A program made the translations under genes and the position numbers. From an uncultured Ruegeria sp. (GTDB lineage Bacteria; Pseudomonadota; Alphaproteobacteria; Rhodobacterales; Rhodobacteraceae): DNA of 64,000 nt. Of the stretch, positions 23,539 to 31,794 are shown in pieces (position 1 is the first letter of the stretch; each line of letters opens with the position of its first letter). The notes under the pieces were generated by a model. It searched no databases, had not been told where the DNA came from, and saw nothing but the letters and a program-made list of their open reading frames with translations. The stretch is taken from positions 186,001-250,000 of the forward strand of contig NZ_CANNGO010000003.1 in assembly GCF_947504215.1 (NCBI RefSeq), read 5' to 3'.

Positions 23539-24822
23539 CTACTGGGCAAAGCCCAACATCCGGGGAAGCCAAAGCGCTGCGTTCTCCCAGAAAGCAAAGA
23601 CGAAAAGGATCGCAATTTCTGCTATTAGAAACGGGAACAGTTTGATTGAAATCCGTTCCAGCTTTTCGCCGGTCACGGAGGACAGAACAAACAGGCAAGC
23701 ACCCACAGGCGGCGTCATCAGTGAGATGTTCAGAGCCAGCACAAATATGATGCCGGCGTGGATCGGCTCCAGTCCGACTTGCTCTGTCAGCGGCACTAGG
23801 ACAGGTGCAAGGATGATCAGAATGGCTGTGATGTCCATCACCATGCCGACAATCAGAAGCAAACCAATGATGATCGCGATTACGGCATACCGGTTGTCAG
23901 AAAGCCCCAGAACGGTTTCGGCAATCAGTTGCGGAATGCGTTCAAAGCTCATCCACCAACCAAGGATTCCGGCAAAGGCGATTATTACGAAGATTACTCC
24001 GGTGATACGCGCGGTACGCACCAGCATCGCGTAGAAACTTTTGAAGGTCAGGGAACGATAGACGAAAACCCCGATGAACATGGCATAGGCCACGGCAATC
24101 GATGCTGCCTCCGTCGGGGTGACGATACCGCCCAGGATGCCACCCAGAATGATCACAGGCATCGCCAGGGCGGTCAGAGAGGAAACGAACGTTTCCCAGA
24201 TCTCGCGCGGGGTCGCTCCGCGCAACGCTTTGGGTAGGTTTTCCCGTTTGCCGCCAATTGCGATCACCGCCATGCAGACCATGCAGATCACCAGGCCTGG
24301 CAGAACTCCGGCCGCGAAAAGGCCTGCAATGGAAACGCCCATTAGAGACCCGTAGACAACCATTAGCCCCGATGGCGGAATGGTCGGGCCGATGATGGAC
24401 CCCGCGGCCGTGACCGCGCAGGCATAGTCGCGCTTGTAGCCCTCTTTCACCATTGCTGGCACAAGCGTCCGACCAAAGGCCGCCGCGTCCGCTGTCGCCG
24501 AGCCTGTTAATCCGGCAAAGAACACTGACGCCAACATGTTAGTATGGGCCAGCCCACCCCGAAACCGTCCGACCAAAACCTGCGCAAGTTTCACCAAACG
24601 ACTGGTGATCCCGATATCATTCATGATCTCACCGGCCAGAATGAAGAACGGCATGGCTAGGAAGGGAAAGATGTTGAGGCCGTTGAATATCTTACTGGGA
24701 CCAATCGCAAGAAACTGCGTTCCTCCCATTTCGATCAACCCAACAACGCCAGCAAGGCCAATAGCAAAACCAATAGGCATTCCAAACAGAATGAGTGCAA
24801 CAAATACGATTGCGACAATCAC
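23539..24822 (-). CDS. TRAP transporter large permease (DctM type)
   Basis: 427 residues, about 12-13 hydrophobic helices, with G-L-T-G-S-A-T-A-D-A-A-A-F-G and G-S-I-I-G-P-T-I-P-P-S, the hallmark DctM stretches. GTG at 24822 overlaps the DctQ stop (GTGA), so the two are translationally coupled. It forms the sodium-driven channel of the transporter. Confidence 0.92.
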   Translation of the reverse strand: MIVAIVFVALILFGMPIGFAIGLAGVVGLIEMGGTQFLAIGPSKIFNGLNIFPFLAMPFFILAGEIMNDIGITSRLVKLAQVLVGRFRGGLAHTNMLASVFFAGLTGSATADAAAFGRTLVPAMVKEGYKRDYACAVTAAGSIIGPTIPPSGLMVVYGSLMGVSIAGLFAAGVLPGLVICMVCMAVIAIGGKRENLPKALRGATPREIWETFVSSLTALAMPVIILGGILGGIVTPTEAASIAVAYAMFIGVFVYRSLTFKSFYAMLVRTARITGVIFVIIAFAGILGWWMSFERIPQLIAETVLGLSDNRYAVIAIIIGLLLIVGMVMDITAILIILAPVLVPLTEQVGLEPIHAGIIFVLALNISLMTPPVGACLFVLSSVTGEKLERISIKLFPFLIAEIAILFVFAFWENAALWLPRMLGFAQ

Positions 24823-25337
24823 AGTGTTTCCTCCGCCTTTACAGCAAAGGGCGGTTCGTCAATGTGCGTACCCAAGTCACGAAACAGGACAAGTATCAGC
24901 TGCACAGATGACAAGGCCGCTGCGACGGGAATGGCTGCGTAGAACGGAGCAAGGCTTGCCCCAAATATCATTGCCTGCCTTGGCGCTCCGCTTTCCACGA
25001 AACTGATACCAAAGAACGCAACATATAAGAATAAAGCCAACGCCAATACATCCATCGCGATAAGAAGAGTTCGCCGCAAGCGAATTGGGAGCATCATGAC
25101 GAATGCCGTGAGACCGATGTGATCTCTGCGCGCAATACCAGATGAGACCGCGAGCAACGCGGCCCAGATCATCAGATAGCGGGCCAACACTTCTGGCCAC
25201 GGGAGTTGCCAGTGAAAATAATAACGGTCAATTACGCCAAGCCAGACATCCAGAACCAGAGACAGCATCAAAGCTGCGACAATGCCTTCAACGACTGAAT
25301 TTATCCTTGAACTTGCGCTGGCGAACCAGTCCGACAT
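24819..25337 (-). CDS. TRAP transporter small permease (DctQ type)
   Basis: 172 residues with four predicted membrane helices and the W-P-E-V-L-A-R-Y-L-M-I-W-A-A-L-L-A-V-S-S-G motif of DctQ proteins. It is the first gene of the seven-gene operon, with a GGAGGAA ribosome site. An RpiR operator lies 27 bp upstream of its start, so this is where repression or activation would act. Confidence 0.88.
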   Translation of the reverse strand: MSDWFASASSRINSVVEGIVAALMLSLVLDVWLGVIDRYYFHWQLPWPEVLARYLMIWAALLAVSSGIARRDHIGLTAFVMMLPIRLRRTLLIAMDVLALALFLYVAFFGISFVESGAPRQAMIFGASLAPFYAAIPVAAALSSVQLILVLFRDLGTHIDEPPFAVKAEETL

Positions 25338-25363
25338 TCGTATTCCTCCCCAGGATCCGAATC

Positions 25364-25378
25364 TGTAACTTGGTTACA
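25364..25378. promoter_or_regulatory. RpiR operator, copy 1 (next to TRAP genes)
   Basis: TGTAAC-TTG-GTTACA is a perfect 15-bp inverted repeat with 3-bp centre, 27 bp upstream of the DctQ start. Related copies lie at 25415 and 25488. Confidence 0.7.
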
Positions 25379-25414
25379 CAATGCGTGATGCTTGGTGAGA
25401 TATCAATGAAAAAA

Positions 25415-25429
25415 CGTAACTTAGTTTCG
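25415..25429. promoter_or_regulatory. RpiR operator, copy 2
   Basis: CGTAAC-TTA-GTTTCG matches the TGTAAC-N3-GTTACA pattern with one changed base per outer arm. It lies midway in the divergent intergenic region. Confidence 0.55.
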
Positions 25430-25487
25430 TTACATGCCGCAGAAAGGGGATCTCACGACGAATTTCTTGCCCATTCACGTCAATGTA

Positions 25488-25502
25488 TGTAACTAAGTTT
25501 CA
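25488..25502. promoter_or_regulatory. RpiR operator, copy 3, touching the regulator start codon
   Basis: TGTAAC-TAA-GTTTCA ends on the A of the ATG at 25502. A repressor bound here would block its own transcript, suggesting autoregulation. There is no separate ribosome site between this repeat and the start. Confidence 0.55.
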
Positions 25503-26464
25503 TGACCAGTCATAAGGAAACTACCGGCTTGCCGAACGAATCTCGCCCCGTATCAGAGAGTAGTGCCCCTCCGCTTAAAGGCAGGATTGGAGCAGTCGAT
25601 TTGATTCCGGCACTGCACAACTCAGAAACTAAACTGGCAGTTCAGGAGCAGAAGGTCGCCGATTATGTAAAGGACCACCTCAACGAAATCAGCGCCATGA
25701 CCATCGGGGATCTCGCGCAACGCTGCTCGGTCAGCAAGCCAACCGTGGTTCGGTTCTGCCGCAGCCTCGGCTGCGAAGGATTTCGAGATTTCAAACTCCG
25801 CCTGGCCCAGAACGTCGCTGTCAGCGCGCAGTATCTGTATAGAAACGCCGATGACGAAAGCCCTGACGCAGATACCGCGATTGACCAAGTTCTTGGGGCT
25901 TTGTTTGCGACTCTGGATGTTATGCGCGGTCAAATCGATACGGCGAAACTCGAAGAAGCGAAGAACGCCTGCCTGGGTCGACGACAAATCCTGTTCTCCG
26001 GAATAGGTGGGGGCTCGTCGCTCGTCGCCCGGGAAGCTTCTAACCGCTTTTTTAGACTTGGGATTCCATCATTCTTCGTGAATGACAGCTATGTGCTACA
26101 GATGCGTGCTGCCGCGCTCGGAACCGAAGACGTACTCTTCCTTGTTTCGGCGAGCGGTGAAGCCGACGCAATCGTTAGTGCGACCGAAGTCGCCAATGGT
26201 TACGGCGCCACTACAATCTGCATCACAAAGCCCAATACAAGGCTGTCCGACATATCCAAAATTGCTCTTGTCACGGAATTGCCCGAGGACAGTGACATCT
26301 ACAAGCCTACAGCTTCCCGATATGCCCACCTCGCCATTGTTGATGCATTAGCCATGACCGTGGCACAGGAGATGACCGGTGAAACAAAAGAGAACCTCCG
26401 ACGAATTCGAGCATCGTTGACGGCTTACCACGGCAGAACTGGCCCACAGCCTTTGGGCGACTAA
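25502..26464 (+). CDS. MurR/RpiR-family regulator
   Basis: 320 residues. An extra N-terminal tail of about 45 residues precedes the RpiR HTH (M-T-I-G-D-L-A-Q-R-C-S-V-S-K-P-T-V-V-R-F-C-R-S-L-G), and the second half is a SIS domain (I-L-F-S-G-I-G-G-G-S-S, later F-L-V-S-A-S-G-E). SIS domains bind phosphosugars, which fits the sugar kinase in the divergent operon. Three TGTAAC-N3-GTTACA-type repeats lie in the shared promoter region. The start is uncertain because an operator copy abuts it. Confidence 0.88.
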   Translation: MTSHKETTGLPNESRPVSESSAPPLKGRIGAVDLIPALHNSETKLAVQEQKVADYVKDHLNEISAMTIGDLAQRCSVSKPTVVRFCRSLGCEGFRDFKLRLAQNVAVSAQYLYRNADDESPDADTAIDQVLGALFATLDVMRGQIDTAKLEEAKNACLGRRQILFSGIGGGSSLVAREASNRFFRLGIPSFFVNDSYVLQMRAAALGTEDVLFLVSASGEADAIVSATEVANGYGATTICITKPNTRLSDISKIALVTELPEDSDIYKPTASRYAHLAIVDALAMTVAQEMTGETKENLRRIRASLTAYHGRTGPQPLGD

Positions 26465-26494
26465 TCCACAAACGAATGTTCGAGAAACTTGTAG

Positions 26495-27049
26495 CTACTC
26501 GCCAACTTTTGGATATATGAACCCGTTCACCGGGTAGAAGCTGCCATACCGACCCGGTTGGCTTTCGACCCGAACCAGTGTCCAATCATTGTGTTTGGAT
26601 ACGTCTCTGACGCCCATTTTCAATGATACCTTATTGCGATGCCAGTTAGCATGATTCACGATCACTTCACGGTCGGTGACAATATCGGAGACGACAGCCA
26701 CATGGCCCAAGGGCATACCACCGGTTGCTCGAAATGACATTACCGCACCGACAACCGGTTCATTGCCCCGGCCAAATGCATTGCGCGCCTTGCCCCACCA
26801 GTCCTTGGCGTTGCCGCGAATTTCGATGCCGCTGAGGTTTCGTGCGTAGGGCACGCACCATACTCTTTGCCCCCGGGCCTGCTTTCGCGAGACCTCTTGC
26901 AGCGCCATTGATTGACGTTCTGGATCGAGATCCGCGTCGTTTGGATTATTGGCACAGGCAGAGACAAGAGAAATAAGCCCCATCGCAATCACTGCGCGGG
27001 CGGTGCCGGTCAGGCGCGGCCAAATGGTATTCGTGTGGTTTTTTAGCAA
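26495..27049 (-). CDS. CHAP-domain protein, probable lipoprotein
   Basis: 184 residues read from TTG 27049; the true start is uncertain. A hydrophobic stretch ends in L-V-S-A-C, a lipobox, so it is probably anchored to a membrane in the periplasm. The CHAP (Cys-His amidase/peptidase) domain follows: catalytic Cys in V-W-C-V-P-Y-A-R, His in L-G-H-V-A-V-V, and N-H-A-N-W. Such enzymes cut peptidoglycan peptides or related amides. It is convergent with the RpiR gene. Confidence 0.78.
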   Translation of the reverse strand: MLKNHTNTIWPRLTGTARAVIAMGLISLVSACANNPNDADLDPERQSMALQEVSRKQARGQRVWCVPYARNLSGIEIRGNAKDWWGKARNAFGRGNEPVVGAVMSFRATGGMPLGHVAVVSDIVTDREVIVNHANWHRNKVSLKMGVRDVSKHNDWTLVRVESQPGRYGSFYPVNGFIYPKVGE

Positions 27050-27254
27050 AAAACTTCATTGCCGATTTGAGTGGTCCCGGAGTTCTACAGCGATTTTGAG
27101 GGTTTTGAAAAGAGACCAACCAATTCTCCGGCAGGAACATGCCGGTTGACGGCATATACGGAAATCTCATTCAGCAAAGCCCAAATGGCGGCCTACCGTC
27201 CCAATTTGCACTGAGCTAGGCCCCAAAACTACTCAAGAAGCTATTGGGGTTGAT

Positions 27255-27296
27255 TTAGTACGAACTCGTATTATTTAGTACGATATCGGACTAAAG
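27255..27296. promoter_or_regulatory. tandem MarR-type operators before the nitroreductase gene
   Basis: Two sites start 20 bp apart with TTTAGTACGA. The second, 27275-27296, is a 22-bp inverted repeat (TTTAGT-a-CGATATCG-g-ACTAAA) with one mismatch pair; the first (27255 on) is less perfect, with TACGA/TCGTA arms. They end a few bases before the start at 27307. The MarR gene at 28397 is the obvious candidate binder. Confidence 0.6.
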
Positions 27297-27306
27297 GAGT
27301 TTCTAG

Positions 27307-28407
27307 ATGCCAAATAGAAGACGCTTTCTCAAGATCCTAGGCGGCGGCACAATTCTGGCAGCAACAGGTGTCACTGGTTTCCTCACCACGCGAACACCCC
27401 ATGCGGCACTGGCTCCGTGGATGCCAAAATCATATGACGACCCCCGGAAAACTGCATTGTCTTACGCAGTTCTCTCCCCCAATCCACACAATCTCCAACC
27501 ATGGCTGATTGAGTTGGTCGGTCAAGATAGGGTTCGCATCCACCGTGACAACAATCGCGAGCTTCCTGAAACCGATCCATTCCATCGTCAGCTCTTTATT
27601 GGGCTTGGCGCGTTTGTCGAGACGATGGTCTTGGCAGCAGGTGCTCAAGGATCTCATGCCCAAGTCACGCTCTTACCCGATGGGAATGAAGGACCTATCG
27701 CAGAAGCAGTGTTTGTACCTGGAGGGGCATCTGATCCACTCTCAGATCAAATCCTCAAACGACACTCCAACAAAGAACCGTACACTGAAATGCGCCTCTC
27801 TGCCGACCAAGTGTCTACGCTTGGCAACTATGCAACTTTGATTACCGATGCAGATTTGGTGGCCCGTACTCAAGACCTTACGAAACGCGCTTTCGAAATC
27901 GAAATGCGAACACCGCAGACGCTGAAAGAATCCGTCGACCTGATGCGGATCGGGAAAGCAGAAATCAACGCCAACCCAGACGGGATTGAATTACGCGATC
28001 CCATGTTGGAAACACTGCGACTTACCGGTCTATTGGACAATGAGACCCTGATGAATGTTGATCACCCAGGCACTCAGTCACACATGCGAGGCTACTTCGC
28101 CATGCTAGACGCGACGCCGCAATACGCAGTCCTCACGACAGCCACAAATACGCGAAGCGACCAACTCGATGCCGGACGTCAATTGATGCGTTTCTACCTA
28201 AAGACAACCGAAATGGGACTAGGCGTTCATCCGGTCAGCCAGGCCCTTCAGGAATATCCTGAGATGGCCAACGAATACGCTTTGGCTCATGAGCTTCTTG
28301 CGTCACCGGGCCACACGGTGCAAATGTTGCTGCGTTTGGGGTATGGACCCGAGCCAATTGCCACGCCCCGCTGGCCGCTGGAGACACGAATTCTGAATGA
28401 AGCCTGA
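27307..28407 (+). CDS. Tat-exported nitroreductase-fold protein (Acg-like)
   Basis: 366 residues with a twin-arginine signal (R-R-R-F-L-K-I-L-G-G-G) and a nitroreductase-like FMN fold: S-P-N-P-H-N-L-Q-P-W near the front and R-H-S-N-K-E-P-Y in the middle. This resembles the Acg family, where the FMN site is often reduced or non-catalytic. It would act in the periplasm as a cofactor-loaded protein. The stop overlaps the MarR start by 11 bp. Two operators lie upstream. Confidence 0.85.
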   Translation: MPNRRRFLKILGGGTILAATGVTGFLTTRTPHAALAPWMPKSYDDPRKTALSYAVLSPNPHNLQPWLIELVGQDRVRIHRDNNRELPETDPFHRQLFIGLGAFVETMVLAAGAQGSHAQVTLLPDGNEGPIAEAVFVPGGASDPLSDQILKRHSNKEPYTEMRLSADQVSTLGNYATLITDADLVARTQDLTKRAFEIEMRTPQTLKESVDLMRIGKAEINANPDGIELRDPMLETLRLTGLLDNETLMNVDHPGTQSHMRGYFAMLDATPQYAVLTTATNTRSDQLDAGRQLMRFYLKTTEMGLGVHPVSQALQEYPEMANEYALAHELLASPGHTVQMLLRLGYGPEPIATPRWPLETRILNEA

Positions 28408-28846
28408 AGATGAGACCAACGAAGTCTACCGGTTCTTCACCGAGGTCGGGATTATCAATCAGTTGATCTCGACCAAGCTGGAAGCGTTCCTGCCCGGAAG
28501 AATGACAGCGACACAATTTGGAATATTGGGCCATCTGGTTCGGCGCCCCGAGGGAGAGACGCCACTGCAACTATCGAACGCGTTTCAAGTGCCCAAAACT
28601 TCGATGACGCACATGCTCTCCAGTCTTGAAAATCATGCCCTGATTACCCTTGAGCCCAATCCCAATGACAAGCGTTCGAAAATTGCTCGGTCTACGCCGC
28701 AAGGCGCGGAGTTTTTGAAAGCTTGTATGGAGCGGATGTCGGAATCCCTGGCTCCAGTTTTGTCCGAACTCGGGTCCGATCCATTTCACAATTCGCTGCC
28801 GAATCTGACGCTCATACGCGAAGCTTTGGACAGCGAACGGGGCTAG
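28397..28846 (+). CDS. MarR-family regulator
   Basis: 149 residues: winged HTH with A-T-Q-F-G-I-L-G-H-L-V-R-R-P, P-L-Q-L-S-N-A-F-Q-V-P-K-T-S-M-T-H-M-L and wing N-P-N-D-K-R-S-K. It is co-transcribed with the nitroreductase (11-bp overlap) and probably represses the operon from the tandem sites at 27255-27296. MarR proteins often respond to phenolic or oxidising compounds. Confidence 0.87.
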   Translation: MKPEDETNEVYRFFTEVGIINQLISTKLEAFLPGRMTATQFGILGHLVRRPEGETPLQLSNAFQVPKTSMTHMLSSLENHALITLEPNPNDKRSKIARSTPQGAEFLKACMERMSESLAPVLSELGSDPFHNSLPNLTLIREALDSERG

Positions 28847-29167
28847 GCAAAAACCGGTGTTAGCCAGATTACGAAGCCAAATTCTTAGAACATCATGCAA
28901 TCTCCGCCCGGGGGGAACGCCAAGGATCGGCGCAAGGTTGCGTGAGTTTGAAATTTCCAGCGCTTCAAAGCAAGGTGAAGAACTGGAGCAGTTTCTTGAA
29001 TCACAGCGAGACCCGAGGGAGGTCCCGTATCGCGCAACAACTATAGAAGAGTCTGTCGCGTCACCATTCTCGGCGCTGAGTGTTCCTTGGCTTTGGTGTT
29101 ACCAATTGCAGAGTTCGATCTGATTTGCCCTAATTCACAGAAAGTTTGGTGTTGTGCCCCAAAACGC
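28847..29167. other. gap without a supported gene
   Basis: Between the MarR stop and the small secreted gene. A TTG-started plus-strand reading of 88 residues at 28857-29123 has no recognisable motif and poor ribosome site. I see no repeat or RNA structure here. Confidence 0.4.
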
Positions 29168-29338
29168 TCAAGCTTCAGCGATCATTGTGCCCCAGCTGGA
29201 AAAGCCACTCTCTGTCTCACAGATGATCGTCTCCATCCCGGTTACCGCATCGTTCCCAAAGTGGCACTCCGCAAACGCACCAGTGCCAACAAATGATAGG
29301 GTCAAGGCAACAAGGCCCAAAGCTGCAATCCTCTTCAT
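29168..29338 (-). CDS. small secreted protein, family unknown
   Basis: 56 residues, easily missed because of its size. ATG 29338 follows AAAGGAG. The first 23 residues form a textbook signal peptide (MKRIAALGLVALTLSFVGTG, then A-F-A). The mature 33-residue part begins E-C-H-F-G-N-D and has a second Cys (I-I-C-E), so a disulfide is possible, plus S-S-W-G. I do not recognise the family. The next gene on this strand upstream is beyond 29603, so it is probably transcribed alone. Confidence 0.65.
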   Translation of the reverse strand: MKRIAALGLVALTLSFVGTGAFAECHFGNDAVTGMETIICETESGFSSWGTMIAEA

Positions 29339-29602
29339 GATACTCACTCCTTTAGATAAGCGTCATGTGGGAGTTGTTTTTTGCCAAAAGTACTTTGCTT
29401 TGATTAAGTATTCTTAATTTGAGACTGCCAGACGAGTTGTCTCTTCAGAAAGCAGCACACTCTGAATGTTCGCTTAGAAAAGACAGGTTCAGCATCTAAA
29501 ATGAAGAAACAGTACATCCGCATTCAGGCATTGGCACACTTCGACCCCACACGATTCCAAACCGGCCTAACTGAAGATTGCAGCCTTTCGCTCGGGCGGC
29601 CA

Positions 29603-30157
29603 TCAATAGAAACCAATCTCGCTGACATCTACGCGGGCCTCGTGATCGCGACCGTACGCCACGACCCCAACTGAGGTGACTTCGTCAGCAATGGGAATAG
29701 CGCGCAACATGGCACCTGAAGCCTTGAAGCCTGACAGAGGTAAAGAGACTTCGGTCCATTTGTCAGAAGTTGCGAACTCGGCCTGATAGTATTGCCACGG
29801 AAGCACAGTGCCACGTGTCCTGAGGTGAACGAAGTATTGCTCGCCATTCCCCCGTACCAACAGCCTGACGCCCGATACACTCGCATCTGGCCGATCAGGC
29901 AACTTGCGCCGAAACTGGATGAAACCGCCGTTGTTTTCCGTACTGACGGTTCCGGTCAACCGCGCGAATGCAACATCACCATCCGAACGAAACTGCACCT
30001 GCCCTGAAGAAACTCCGCCCATGACAGTGTCGGCAACGTAGTCCCAATGCGTCTCCGGAGAGTTGGAAAAGTCTTCAACAAGATTTTCATCAGCCTGTGC
30101 CATTGTAGATCCGATGATATAAAGACTTGAAACAAGCCCAACAAATTTGGCACGCAT
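29603..30157 (-). CDS. exported CIA30-family (complex I intermediate-associated 30-like) protein
   Basis: 184 residues from ATG 30157. A signal peptide ends near M-A-Q-A. The domain shows W-D-Y-V-A-D-T-V-M-G-G-V-S-S-G, N-N-G-G-F-I-Q-F-R-R and Y-G-R-D-H-E-A-R-V-D, matching CIA30, a beta-sandwich found in mitochondrial assembly factors and in many bacterial proteins of unknown role. The export signal argues against a direct complex I role. It follows TspO after 11 bp. Confidence 0.8.
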   Translation of the reverse strand: MRAKFVGLVSSLYIIGSTMAQADENLVEDFSNSPETHWDYVADTVMGGVSSGQVQFRSDGDVAFARLTGTVSTENNGGFIQFRRKLPDRPDASVSGVRLLVRGNGEQYFVHLRTRGTVLPWQYYQAEFATSDKWTEVSLPLSGFKASGAMLRAIPIADEVTSVGVVAYGRDHEARVDVSEIGFY

Positions 30158-30168
30158 ATTGTTTCTTC

Positions 30169-30621
30169 TCAGTTCAGTATTGCAATGGAAAGGTTCAGTG
30201 CCGCGGCAAATGCGACCCATGCAAAGTAAGGCAAGAAGGCCAGTTCGGAGACCCTATCCGAGTGCCTGACCTGAGCGATGAACATGACGACGACAATCAG
30301 CAACCCGACAATGACCACAAACGCAAACCACGGCAGTTGCAGTACGAAAAAGGTTGGGGACCACAAAAAATTCAGAGCCATCTGTGCCCACCACAGCTTC
30401 ATGGCAGCCGAGCTTCGGTCTGTTTCGAACTGGCGCCAACCCGCCATGGCGATCAACACATAAAGCACCGTCCAAACCGGCCCAAAAATCCAATTTGGAG
30501 GGTTGAAAGCCGGTTTAGATAGCTGCGCATACCAACCGCCAGGTGCGGTCAGTGTCCCGATTAGGATGCCGCCTCCCAACATGAGCGCAAGGAATGCTAT
30601 GCGGATCAACCAATTTGACAT
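30169..30621 (-). CDS. tspO: TspO/MBR-family membrane protein
   Basis: 150 residues from ATG 30621, with five membrane helices and the family motif K-P-A-F-N-P-P-N-W-I-F-G-P-V-W-T-V-L-Y, plus W-W-A-Q-M-A-L-N-F-L-W-S-P. TspO proteins bind and help degrade porphyrins and take part in light/oxygen and stress responses in Rhodobacter relatives. It sits between two genes for exported proteins, 13 bp after one and 11 bp before the other, so a three-gene unit is likely. Confidence 0.9.
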   Translation of the reverse strand: MSNWLIRIAFLALMLGGGILIGTLTAPGGWYAQLSKPAFNPPNWIFGPVWTVLYVLIAMAGWRQFETDRSSAAMKLWWAQMALNFLWSPTFFVLQLPWFAFVVIVGLLIVVVMFIAQVRHSDRVSELAFLPYFAWVAFAAALNLSIAILN

Positions 30622-30634
30622 TGTGGTGCAGCTT

Positions 30635-31138
30635 TCAGCAGCCCTTAGTCGTGACGTTGACAAACGCTTCGGAAGAGAAGGTCGTAGTACTGGTCTCGCC
30701 CTCATCAGTATAAGACACCGTAGCGCCTTCGATCTCCGACCCTGTTACGGTGATTTCGCGTTGCCCGATGGTGTCATCTACATCGATGGTAAAGGCCAGT
30801 TTGTCCCCGGCTGCAAGGGAGGCGATCTCAATCTCAATTGTGTTTTGCCCGTCCACGACTACTGGAATTTGCCGCAGAGCATCCACACCCTCAACGAATT
30901 CGAGAGGTTGAAAGACCTCTACGCCCGCACCTTTTTCGGCAACGTCGAAAATCAATCGTCCGGTAGATTGCGACAAATCAATTTTGAGGGTCGAAGCTTC
31001 AACTTCGCACGTTCCGACATTTGTCAGAACAAACCGGTCCTTGGGTGCGCCTTCTATGAAGCGAATTTGTACTCCGGCTTGAAGAGAAGTAGCTACGAAA
31101 AGTCCAATGGTCGCCGCAAAAATGCTGGTCGGGAGCAT
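30635..31138 (-). CDS. exported protein of unknown function
   Basis: 167 residues with a signal peptide (MLPTSIFAATIGLFVATSLQ then A-G-V-Q) and an AAGGAG ribosome site. The mature part is rich in acidic beta-strands (I-D-L-S-Q-S-T-G-R-L-I-F-D, A-G-D-K-L-A-F-T-I-D-V-D-D) and resembles 'aggregation factor core'-like secreted proteins. It ends K-G-C, with a second Cys near residue 44, so a disulfide is possible. It heads the unit with tspO and the CIA30 gene. Confidence 0.65.
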   Translation of the reverse strand: MLPTSIFAATIGLFVATSLQAGVQIRFIEGAPKDRFVLTNVGTCEVEASTLKIDLSQSTGRLIFDVAEKGAGVEVFQPLEFVEGVDALRQIPVVVDGQNTIEIEIASLAAGDKLAFTIDVDDTIGQREITVTGSEIEGATVSYTDEGETSTTTFSSEAFVNVTTKGC

Positions 31139-31274
31139 ATTTATCTCCTTGCTAAAGGGTTCTTGATAGATACGCTTCGGCGGGTTTCTTGGATCAGACT
31201 TATGACTTTTGACTATCGTGGTTCAGCCGACAGTTACTTTTGCAGTTCCATGCAACGCATTCAGATCGGACAAG

Positions 31275-31658
31275 TCAAAACATGCCATTGTCATTCTCGC
31301 TGTTTGCTGGAACTTCCTGAAGAACGTCCCAATGTTCGACAACCTTACCATCAGCATCCAGGCGAAAAATATCGATCCCTGCGTACTCGAGATCATCCGG
31401 CCATATTTGGTGGCAATGCAGAATAACGTGGCTGTCTTCAGCAAAGGCACGTTTTATGTCCACACGCTTTCCCGGGTATTCAGCAGCCATGCGCTCGAAA
31501 TACTCGACAAAAGCTTGCTTGCCGTCGCCAACATGCGGGTTGTGCTGCGTATAGGTTTCACCAACAAAGGTCGCTATCGCCTCGGAAGGTCGACACTCGT
31601 TGAACATCATTTCGTAGAAAGCGATGACGTTTTTCTTGTTTGTTTCGAGGTCCGGCAT
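31275..31658 (-). CDS. SnoaL-like (NTF2-fold) protein
   Basis: 127 residues from ATG 31658, chosen for its GGAG site. The pattern N-V-I-A-F-Y-E-M-M-F-N-E-C-R-P-S-E-A, Y-T-Q-H-N-P-H-V and I-D-I-F-R-L-D-A-D-G-K-V-V-E-H-W-D is that of SnoaL-like aldol-condensation-type proteins, third of its kind in this window. It lies 137 bp downstream of the VOC gene on the same strand and may belong to that operon. Confidence 0.82.
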   Translation of the reverse strand: MPDLETNKKNVIAFYEMMFNECRPSEAIATFVGETYTQHNPHVGDGKQAFVEYFERMAAEYPGKRVDIKRAFAEDSHVILHCHQIWPDDLEYAGIDIFRLDADGKVVEHWDVLQEVPANSENDNGMF

Positions 31659-31794
31659 GCTGATCTCCGAATCGACGTTTGTACCGCCCAAAAATGTTGG
31701 TCCGAGTAATTCTTGGAAGCAACCCGGCAAGGATCTCGACCACTAATCGGCAAGAGCTTGATTTTGCGTTCCAACTATTTCGAGGGCTAGCCAC

